The notes beneath the pieces were generated by a model. It was not told the DNA's origin. It searched no databases and saw only the letters and a program-made list of their open reading frames with translations. Both the position numbers and the translations under genes were made by a program. From Chryseobacterium sp. JM1 (GTDB lineage Bacteria; Bacteroidota; Bacteroidia; Flavobacteriales; Weeksellaceae): a stretch of 53,886 nucleotides of DNA. The stretch lies in the NCBI RefSeq assembly GCF_000737715.1, contig NZ_JPRN01000022.1, positions 1-53,886 of the forward strand. Direction: 5' to 3'. Positions within the stretch are counted from its first letter, which is position 1. Every line of letters starts with the position of its first letter. This document shows, piece after piece, positions 48,167 to 53,886 of the stretch.

Positions 48167-48631
48167 CTAATTTAAGTCTTTCTCCATTTTATAATTGGTG
48201 AGATCAATTCCTTTTACATTGACGGTTTGCTCTTTGATGACTTTAAAACCCATTTTTTCAAAGAAAGGTCTGGCTGTTTTACTGACATCAGCGGCCAATG
48301 TTTTTTCTTTCCGGAGGGTGGCTTCCTGTTCGATAAAGGTATACATTTTCCGGGCAATTCCCTGATTTTGAAAATCCTTATGAACGAAAAGCAGATCAAT
48401 ATAATTTCCCCGATCCAGAGTGCAAAATCCCGCCATTTGGCCATTAATTTTAGCTATAATGACTAACTGACTATCTATTACCCTGAGCCATCTTTCTTCA
48501 TTTTCCGCTCCGGATTTCCATGCATTAATCTGATCGCTGCTGTAATCGTTTTGGCAGACCGTCGTAACGGTATCTGTAAAAAGGGTGCGCATTTCTGTCA
48601 GGTCGCTGGAGTTGCCTTTTCTGATGATCAT
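48167..48631 (-). CDS. GNAT-family N-acetyltransferase
   Basis: The 154-aa protein has the GNAT core: MIIRKGNSSDLTEMRTLF at the start, strands FCTLDRGNYIDLLFVHKDFQNQGIARKMY (motif A with QNQGIA, about 67-96), and FFEKMGFKVIKEQTVNVKGIDLTNYKM at the end. It resembles the YafP-type subgroup by layout. The substrate is unknown. It is 2 nt downstream of the TetR gene, so it is probably in the regulator's own transcript. Confidence 0.85.
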   Translation of the reverse strand: MIIRKGNSSDLTEMRTLFTDTVTTVCQNDYSSDQINAWKSGAENEERWLRVIDSQLVIIAKINGQMAGFCTLDRGNYIDLLFVHKDFQNQGIARKMYTFIEQEATLRKEKTLAADVSKTARPFFEKMGFKVIKEQTVNVKGIDLTNYKMEKDLN

Positions 48632-48633
48632 AA

Positions 48634-49254
48634 TTAGCTGATATATTTTAATTCATAAATTTTTTGCTGTTCTTCGGTAAGCAGCGGATAAAAAAGATTC
48701 ATCTGAATCAATGCATAATGCTTTACCGCCTCCTCTTTGTTGAGTTTAAAAGAAAGGCTGTTGTGGATGAGCCAGTTGTCTGCAATAATGAAAATCTGTG
48801 TGGTGAGGCTTCCCAGGATAAAATCCGGAACATTGTTTCTGAAAATATGGTCTTTCTGAAAACCTTTGAAAATCTCCCTGAACTCGTCCTTTCTGGTGAT
48901 ATTAATAGATTCATACTGTGATTCTATGACCGGAATTTTTTTAAGAATATCAAAGAAATTCATGAAGATAAAACGGAAAGAATAAAAAACCTCATAGGTT
49001 GAAAAAGTAAAGTGATAAAGATCTTCCAGTGTTTTATTTTCTATTATCCGGAGATCATTCATTAAAGCATCCATTTTAAGGATCAGTTCAGAAAAAAGGA
49101 TCTTGATAATATCTTCCGAATGTTTAAAATGATAATGCAGATTTCCCGCACTGATGTTCAGATCGGCTGCAATATGCCTTGTGGTGATATTGTTGTAGCC
49201 TTTTTCATTGAATAACTCCAATGCTTTCGATAAGATTTTATCCTTGGTTTTCAT
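48634..49254 (-). CDS. TetR-family transcriptional regulator
   Basis: The 206-aa repressor has the N-terminal helix-turn-helix (residues 5-50: ILSKALELFNEKGYNNITTRHIAADLNISAGNLHYHF, read in parts) and an all-helical ligand domain. A 16-bp palindrome 38 nt upstream of its start covers the divergent promoter and is the probable operator. Likely targets are itself with the GNAT gene and the divergent small membrane genes. The effector is unknown. Confidence 0.88.
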   Translation of the reverse strand: MKTKDKILSKALELFNEKGYNNITTRHIAADLNISAGNLHYHFKHSEDIIKILFSELILKMDALMNDLRIIENKTLEDLYHFTFSTYEVFYSFRFIFMNFFDILKKIPVIESQYESINITRKDEFREIFKGFQKDHIFRNNVPDFILGSLTTQIFIIADNWLIHNSLSFKLNKEEAVKHYALIQMNLFYPLLTEEQQKIYELKYIS

Positions 49255-49292
49255 GATCCAAATATAAGAGACTTTAAATCATATTTCAAAAT

Positions 49293-49308
49293 TAGAACAT
49301 TTGTTCTA
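49293..49308. promoter_or_regulatory. Palindromic operator of the TetR regulator
   Basis: TAGAACA-TT-TGTTCTA is a perfect 7-bp palindrome with a 2-nt centre, placed between the divergent genes and overlapping the -33 region of the plus-strand promoter. This size and symmetry suit a TetR dimer. Confidence 0.7.
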
Positions 49309-49315
49309 GTTTTTA

Positions 49316-49323
49316 TATCTTTG
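49316..49323 (+). promoter_or_regulatory. -7 box of the TetR-divergent unit
   Basis: TATCTTTG matches TAnnTTTG. TTAG at 49292-49295 is a possible -33 box 20 nt upstream, inside the operator. The ATG of the first gene is 19 nt downstream. Confidence 0.6.
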
Positions 49324-49342
49324 CCCTATAAAATCTACCGGG

Positions 49343-49477
49343 ATGGAAGGGAAAGAAATATTCAATTATGAAACCGCCGAAAACAGAGACTCCAAAAAAG
49401 GAAAAGAGATACAGGAAACGCTCGTGAAAATCCTACAGATCATTATCGGATTCATCATGGCCATACTTCATATGTGA
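49343..49477 (+). CDS. 44-aa membrane peptide, divergent from TetR
   Basis: The product starts MEGKEIFNYETAENRDSKKG and has a C-terminal hydrophobic helix (LVKILQIIIGFIMAILHM). The ORF begins 19 nt after a good -7 box and overlaps the next gene by one base (TGATG), so translational coupling is clear and supports it as real. No family is recognised. It could be a small membrane partner of the 123-aa protein, in a unit under TetR control. Confidence 0.65.
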   Translation: MEGKEIFNYETAENRDSKKGKEIQETLVKILQIIIGFIMAILHM

Positions 49478-49848
49478 TGAAAAATAAAATTTCATACTGG
49501 TTTTTGCTCGGGATTGCCGCCTGGCTGTTGATTATTTTTCTGAGAAAGAAAGGAATTATCATTCCGGTGATCAGCAATCATCTGACTGATTGTATCACGG
49601 TTCCCATGTACACTTATCTGATAGAATATCTGATGAATAACATTCTGGGCTATCACTGGAAACCCGATTTTAAATTTATTTTGTCTTCAACATTATATCT
49701 TTCAATTTTGTTTGAAGTAATCTGTCCAATGCTTTCGGAAAAATTTACAGTAGATATTTTGGATGTTGTCGCTTATCTCGCGGGAGGTATCGTTTATTAT
49801 TTTATCAGAGCTGGATTAATTAGGCTTTTTAAAGGTGATGATATGTAG
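49477..49848 (+). CDS. Small polytopic membrane protein
   Basis: The 123-aa protein has about four hydrophobic segments (residues 6-23, 39-55, 67-83 and 93-112) and a conserved-looking HLTDCITVPMYTYLIEYLMN loop. It starts at ATG 49477 in a TGATG overlap with the 44-aa gene. Its 3' end overlaps the convergent lipoprotein gene by 33 nt. I do not recognise the family with certainty; similar Bacteroidota proteins carry transporter-like names without proof. Confidence 0.65.
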   Translation: MKNKISYWFLLGIAAWLLIIFLRKKGIIIPVISNHLTDCITVPMYTYLIEYLMNNILGYHWKPDFKFILSSTLYLSILFEVICPMLSEKFTVDILDVVAYLAGGIVYYFIRAGLIRLFKGDDM

Positions 49849-50562
49849 AAAACCCATTGTTTTCTGATATTCAATCATGAGTCGCTCTTTTTGAAAATAA
49901 TATTTAAATGAATATATAGCATCTCCTGAATTGAATGTTATTTTATTAGGTTTCGCACTGTACTCAAATACTGAGGTTTTTGCTGCATTATGGATTGAAA
50001 ATGTATTATAATTAAAATTTAGTGAACTTATCTCCTTTAAACGGATATTAATTATTTCTTCATCCTGCAGGTATCCAGCCATGATTTTATTTTCAGGTGA
50101 GTCTGATAAGGGAATTGTCTTAAAATCAACAGTCTTCCATTCTCCAAGTAGTTTTTTTCGTTGCTTTTCCGTTTCTTCAGCCTTTGATACTTCTTTTTTC
50201 ATATCATCCAGCTGGAAATCATTTCGAAAAAAGCTTCCGTAATAATCTTTTCCTTCTACAATAATCTTGTTGGAATCTAAAACCTTTATTTGAAATAAGG
50301 CCTTGTCCCGGTCATACATTTCCAATCCTTTTAACTGAAGATTCTTATTGAGCAGATACTTTTTACCCCAATAGGTTGTTCGTGCTGCATGACCGTTCTC
50401 AAAATGCAGAAATTCCCGCCAATGATCATTGTCTTTGGTGACCAGAGAGTCGGAAAGCCACTCACCGTTGAATAATTCAGGTTGATAGTCTTTATAGCAG
50501 GAGACCAGCAGAAATCCTGTACAAATCAGGAAACTGCCGGTCAGTATTTTTTGTAGCAGCAT
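49816..50562 (-). CDS. Lipoprotein of unknown function
   Basis: The 248-aa protein has a lipoprotein signal with LVSC (Cys22). The mature part appears to contain two similar lipocalin-like segments: LFNGEWLSDSLVTKDNDHWREFLHF near 31 and LLGEWKTVDFKTIPLSDSP near 138, both starting with a G-E-W motif. It lies 38 nt downstream of the TonB-type receptor gene on the same strand. Its 3' end overlaps the convergent membrane gene. Confidence 0.65.
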   Translation of the reverse strand: MLLQKILTGSFLICTGFLLVSCYKDYQPELFNGEWLSDSLVTKDNDHWREFLHFENGHAARTTYWGKKYLLNKNLQLKGLEMYDRDKALFQIKVLDSNKIIVEGKDYYGSFFRNDFQLDDMKKEVSKAEETEKQRKKLLGEWKTVDFKTIPLSDSPENKIMAGYLQDEEIINIRLKEISSLNFNYNTFSIHNAAKTSVFEYSAKPNKITFNSGDAIYSFKYYFQKERLMIEYQKTMGFLHIITFKKPN

Positions 50563-50600
50563 GGTTAAAATGTATCTGCTTCTAAATTATAAAATAAAGT

Positions 50601-52970
50601 TTAATTTCCTCCGCCTGCCCGCTTGGATTCTTCAAATTTCACTTCCTTCGTAGCTCCTTTTACATTATTGTTCCCGAATTTATACGTTACGGAAAGATAG
50701 AGATTTCGGGTAATGCCTTTATTATAATATTCCACATCATAATTCGGATAATATTCTATTCCCTTGTTTCGGTTGGTATTCAGAATATCATTCACATACA
50801 GGTTGATCAGAAGTTTTTTCTCCATCAGATTCAGTTTCATTCCGGTATAAACAGAGGTATTGGCAAAATAATAGGTATTTCCGTCTCTGTTCGGGAGATT
50901 GCTCCAAAGTCCCAGCATTAAAGTAAGGGTCTTGCTTTTATTCAGGAAGAAATTATTATCAACATTGAAATTCGCACTATATCCTTTAGGTGCAGCTATG
51001 GCCGTTGGATCGTAAGATTTTGTTTTGGAATAAAAAGCATTCACAAAAACATTGGATTCCAGCCATTTCAGCTTGTTATAATTATAACTGATGTTGATCC
51101 CGGTCTGATCTTCATTAAAGAAATTTTTCACAATACTGTATTTCGATTTCCCTTCCACTACCTGAATCCTGTCCCAGTCATCTTTCGTTTTGTTGTAATA
51201 TAAAGTGACATTAAAATTATTATTTAAGACATATCCGAACTCCATATTATCTGAGAACGAAGGCAACAGATAAGGATTTCCCGTACTGTACTCCAGTTCT
51301 GAAACATAAAATTTAAACGGATTCAGATTTCCGAAATACGGCCTTGAAATTCTCCTTGAATAATTGATGGAAAACGCGTTACTTTCGTTCGGTTTATAAC
51401 TGATATACGCAGTAGGGAATAGTTTTCCGTATTTGATTTTCGCGGAAGAATCATCATTCATAGAAATTCCTTCCAGGGTTGTATATTCGTAGCGAAGCCC
51501 TGCTTTAGCATCCCATTTATCATTGATCTTAAAATTGGCTGATGCATAAGCTGCGTAATTCTGTTCGTTGTAAAAGAAAGTATTTGTTCTTTTTGTGTTA
51601 AGAATATACTGGTCATTCTCAATATTGAAGAAATTAAATTCAGAATCATTTTTAATCTTCGTATACTTCAGCCCGGCTTCTGTTTTAATCTTACCGAAAT
51701 TCTTCTCAAGATCCGCCTGACCTGAATAAATTCTGTACTCACTCACCGGGTTCGCAAAAGTAGAAACGATGTCCGAAGTAATGGTATTGTAAAAATTTCT
51801 CGCATTGGAATTATTAAGCATCATATTCGCCGTTAAGCTCAGCTTGCTTCCCGAAGAATCAATTTTCACATCATAAAACGCACTCGCATTATGAATATTT
51901 CTGCGGTTTCTGTTATTGAAATTTGACGCAACATCCAGATAGCCGTCCTTGTCGAAAATACTGGCTTTGCTTCCGCCCCTTTCTATCGGATTACTGAAAG
52001 AATAGTTGTAATTGAATCCTACCAGGTTTTTATCATTGATTTTATATTCACCTTTTAAGCCGCCTCCTTTATAGCGATAATTGTTGATGTTGGTACTGTT
52101 TGTTTTCCAGTAATTGTTGTCCGTAGTTCCGGTAAGATAGTTATAAGAGCGGTTTTCCCAATAATTGTCACCGATAGATAAATTGCTGGTAATCGAAAGT
52201 TTTTCTCCTTGGTAATTAAAAGTAGCACCACTTCTGGTTGATGTCGTAGGTCTTCCCCAATAAGAACTCCCCGAAGTCTGAATGGAACCGTTCCAGCCCA
52301 GACTCGAATTTTTCTTAAGGACAATATTGATCAGTCCGCTTTTTCCTTCCGCTTCATATTTGGCTGGCGGTGTGGTGATCACTTCGATCTTTAAAATATC
52401 GTCTGAACGGATGGTTTTCAAATAATTGATAAGTTCCTGGCCATTCAGGTTCAAAAGTCTGTCATTGATCATAACAGCGACATTACTTTTTCCGGCGATA
52501 CTGATCGCATCATCCGTGGCACGAACCATCGGCGTTTTTGCAAGTGCTTCCACAGCATCAATTCCCTGTGAGGCTACAGAATTTTCTACATTGAAGACCA
52601 ATCGGTCTACTTTTCTTTCAAATAATTTCTTTTTGGCAGTAAGAGTGACACCTTCCAATTTTTGTTCTACCGGAGCTTCTTTCAGTTGAATGTCTTTTTT
52701 CGAATTTCCTTTTACAGTAATATTTTCACTGTTGGTTTTTACCCCGTCTTTTATAATTTCAAGAATATAATTTCCGTCTTCTTTTAATGGAATTTTAAAC
52801 ATCCCATTCTCGTCTGTGATCGCAGAAAATTTGATATCTGCTTTTGTAATGAGGACTTCAGTTTCCGGAGCCGGTTTATTTTGTAGGTCGATAACTTTTC
52901 CTTCTATGCTTTGCGCGAAAAAGTAAGTGGATGAGACAAGGCTTAAAAGAAGGATAATCTTTCTGTTCAT
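50601..52970 (-). CDS. TonB-dependent-receptor-like outer-membrane beta-barrel protein
   Basis: The 789-aa protein has a signal peptide (1-19, ending FFAQ), a carboxypeptidase-regulatory-like domain (about 22-92), a plug with VAVMINDRLLNLNGQELINYLKTI and IEVITTPPAKYEAEGKSGLINIV (about 160-220), and a large barrel rich in NYSRRISRPYFGNLNPF-like strands. This type (outer-membrane beta-barrel family 3) is common in Bacteroidota and often lacks a known substrate. A lipoprotein gene follows, and a Crp/Fnr regulator is divergent. Confidence 0.85.
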   Translation of the reverse strand: MNRKIILLLSLVSSTYFFAQSIEGKVIDLQNKPAPETEVLITKADIKFSAITDENGMFKIPLKEDGNYILEIIKDGVKTNSENITVKGNSKKDIQLKEAPVEQKLEGVTLTAKKKLFERKVDRLVFNVENSVASQGIDAVEALAKTPMVRATDDAISIAGKSNVAVMINDRLLNLNGQELINYLKTIRSDDILKIEVITTPPAKYEAEGKSGLINIVLKKNSSLGWNGSIQTSGSSYWGRPTTSTRSGATFNYQGEKLSITSNLSIGDNYWENRSYNYLTGTTDNNYWKTNSTNINNYRYKGGGLKGEYKINDKNLVGFNYNYSFSNPIERGGSKASIFDKDGYLDVASNFNNRNRRNIHNASAFYDVKIDSSGSKLSLTANMMLNNSNARNFYNTITSDIVSTFANPVSEYRIYSGQADLEKNFGKIKTEAGLKYTKIKNDSEFNFFNIENDQYILNTKRTNTFFYNEQNYAAYASANFKINDKWDAKAGLRYEYTTLEGISMNDDSSAKIKYGKLFPTAYISYKPNESNAFSINYSRRISRPYFGNLNPFKFYVSELEYSTGNPYLLPSFSDNMEFGYVLNNNFNVTLYYNKTKDDWDRIQVVEGKSKYSIVKNFFNEDQTGINISYNYNKLKWLESNVFVNAFYSKTKSYDPTAIAAPKGYSANFNVDNNFFLNKSKTLTLMLGLWSNLPNRDGNTYYFANTSVYTGMKLNLMEKKLLINLYVNDILNTNRNKGIEYYPNYDVEYYNKGITRNLYLSVTYKFGNNNVKGATKEVKFEESKRAGGGN

Positions 52971-53068
52971 GGTTTGCTTTTCATATATAACAGTTCACCG
53001 GATGGTGGCATTACATAAAAAGTTGGAAAAAAAAGAGAAGCTTTCCGTAAATCAGGTTTTGTTTTGGC

Positions 53069-53076
53069 TATTTTTG
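53069..53076 (+). promoter_or_regulatory. -7 box of the Crp/Fnr gene
   Basis: TATTTTTG matches TAnnTTTG, 26 nt before the ATG at 53103. The -33 box is weak. Confidence 0.5.
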
Positions 53077-53102
53077 TAATATATTCCGAAAAATATTTCA
53101 TC

Positions 53103-53678
53103 ATGCATGACAGGCTTTTACAGGAGATGAATTCTGATTTTAATTTCAGTTCTGATGAAATTGAAACGGTTAAACTGTACTTTGAACCAGTCAGTTATCC
53201 AAAAAATACACTTCTGGAGGAAGCCGGAAATATTCCCGGACATCTGTACTATATTGTTTCAGGATACCTCAGGCTGTTTTATATGGATGAGGGCGGCAAT
53301 GAAGTGACGACACATATCAACTGTCCTCCCGGATTTTTCACGTCTTATACTCATTTTATCAGCCAGACCAGATCTGAAGATCATGTACAGTGTATCACGG
53401 ACTGCAGCCTTTTAAGAATTACTAAAGAAAACCTTGATAAGCTGGTCAGCAGCAGTCGGACGATGAAAGATTTCAGTATTTCAGTATTTCAGAAATCCAT
53501 TGCTTACAATGAAAACCGTTCCAGAGAACTATCCGTCCTGAATGCGGAACAACGTTATCTTCAACTGATAGACAATTACCCGGAGATCATTCAGAATGTT
53601 CCCATTCAGTATATCGCTTCTTTTTTGGGAATGAAGCCGGAAAGTCTGAGCAGGATTCGGAGAAAAATAATTAACTGA
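53103..53678 (+). CDS. Crp/Fnr-family transcriptional regulator
   Basis: The 191-aa protein has a cyclic-nucleotide-binding-like domain (about 20-115; LLEEAGNIPGHLYYIVSGYLRLFYMDEGGNEVTTHI, read in parts) and a C-terminal helix-turn-helix (VPIQYIASFLGMKPESLSRIRRKI, about 165-190). The usual cAMP-contact RxS is not clear, as in most Bacteroidota members. ATG 53103 is chosen over a TTG at 53064 that would overlap the -7 box. It is divergent from the TonB-type receptor gene and could control it. Confidence 0.85.
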   Translation: MHDRLLQEMNSDFNFSSDEIETVKLYFEPVSYPKNTLLEEAGNIPGHLYYIVSGYLRLFYMDEGGNEVTTHINCPPGFFTSYTHFISQTRSEDHVQCITDCSLLRITKENLDKLVSSSRTMKDFSISVFQKSIAYNENRSRELSVLNAEQRYLQLIDNYPEIIQNVPIQYIASFLGMKPESLSRIRRKIIN

Positions 53679-53686
53679 ATAAGAGA

Positions 53687-53700
53687 CAAGAACCAAGAAC
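53687..53700. repeat. CAAGAAC heptamer, two copies
   Basis: Two perfect copies of CAAGAAC precede the right IS copy, related to the CAAGAAT units next to the left IS copy and in the same orientation relative to the IS. Confidence 0.65.
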
Positions 53701-53716
53701 CAAGATGCTAGACATC

Positions 53717-53886
53717 TGTACGTCCCTGAAATAAGTTGACCAAAAAAAGATCAATTTATTATGAAAGCTAACATCAGACTTATTAAAAAGAACAGGATTT
53801 ATTCTGCAGATTTTAAACGTGAAATTGTTTCTCTCTTTGAAAAAGGCAGCTACAGTGTTCCTCAGTTGGAAAAACTTTATGGAATT
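53717..53886 (+). mobile_element. IS3-family insertion sequence, left end (truncated by window edge)
   Basis: These 170 bases are identical to the reverse complement of 1-170. The end is at 53717 (TGTACGTCCC). The element leaves the window at the same internal base as the left copy, which suggests that the sequence assembly stopped inside a repeated IS. Confidence 0.8.
53761..53886 (+). CDS. Transposase OrfA (IS3 family), N-terminal 42 residues only
   Basis: The frame starts at ATG 53761 and is open to the window end. The 42 residues are identical to those of the left copy (MKANIRLIKKNRIYSADFKR and onward). The same limits apply: the rest of OrfA and OrfB lie outside the window. Confidence 0.75.
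   Translation, partial: MKANIRLIKKNRIYSADFKREIVSLFEKGSYSVPQLEKLYGI

Noticed and set aside
1..53886. tRNA, rRNA or known riboswitch
   Set aside because: No TTCRANNC arm with matching acceptor stem, no rRNA-like block and no familiar riboswitch core was seen by eye; a covariance-model scan would be needed to exclude them fully.
1..53886. Composite transposon made of the whole window between inverted IS copies
   Set aside because: The interior is dominated by core housekeeping genes (tig, pdhB, tyrS, hup, panD), and both ends stop at the same IS base, which fits an assembly break better than a 53-kb mobile unit.

Overview
The window looks like a chromosomal contig from a Flavobacteriia member, most likely Chryseobacterium or a close Weeksellaceae relative. 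Reasons: AT-rich DNA, Bacteroidota-type promoters (TAnnTTTG -7 boxes), two TonB-dependent receptors, lineage-typical families (DUF6427, DUF6341, START-like, OstA-like, DUF3109), and secreted C1q-like proteins. Both ends are the same 170-nt left end of an IS3-family element in inverted orientation, and both stop at the same IS base. This suggests an assembly contig broken at a repeated IS, so the true genomic flanks are not visible.

Layout. 0.3-4.3 kb: a probable metal-uptake cluster (small His/Cys exported protein, ZnuD-like TonB receptor, lipoprotein). 4.4-9.9 kb: trigger factor, a periplasmic protein and a large M16 metalloprotease. 10.0-12.8 kb: a toxin/immunity cassette, namely a 736-aa polymorphic-toxin-like protein ending in a C39-like cysteine peptidase plus a 164-aa immunity candidate, lying between two identical 38-nt terminator copies. 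12.8-21.7 kb: housekeeping genes (DUF3109, DUF6427/DUF6341, UspA, FAH hydrolase, DUF2007, DEDDh exonuclease, PssA, LtaS-like sulfatase, DUF2147, PdhB). 21.8-26.1 kb: Kup potassium importer, Fur-family regulator and OstA-like LPS-transport protein. 26.4-28.9 kb: three tandem secreted C1q-like paralogues. 29.0-36.1 kb: class III and class IV aminotransferase-fold proteins, START-like protein, amidase, AlgH, PdxH, HU, PanD and a flippase-like membrane protein.

36.4-42.3 kb: a six-gene TerD/TerY-P operon (two TerD proteins, two vWA proteins, a PP2C phosphatase and a protein kinase). This is a compact Ca2+/phosphorylation stress module without TerC, TerB or TerZ beside it. 42.3-46.5 kb: a repeat-rich interval, a GNAT, an unknown protein, a DEDDh exonuclease, and tyrS preceded on the minus strand by a 31-codon leader ORF with adjacent Phe and adjacent Tyr codons followed by an intrinsic terminator. 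This has the architecture of a ribosome-mediated attenuator and is the cleanest regulatory find here. 46.5-53.7 kb: an AraC regulator with a quinone-reductase-like flavoprotein, a GNAT, a TetR regulator with a palindromic operator facing a 44-aa membrane peptide and a small membrane protein, a lipoprotein and second TonB-type receptor, and a Crp/Fnr regulator.

Three genes carry a TAnnTTTG box exactly 4 nt upstream of ATG, suggesting leaderless mRNAs. Intergenic DNA holds several repeat families, including roughly 25-nt palindromes, one of which supplies the C-terminal codons of an acetyltransferase. No tRNA, rRNA or CRISPR array was recognised by eye.
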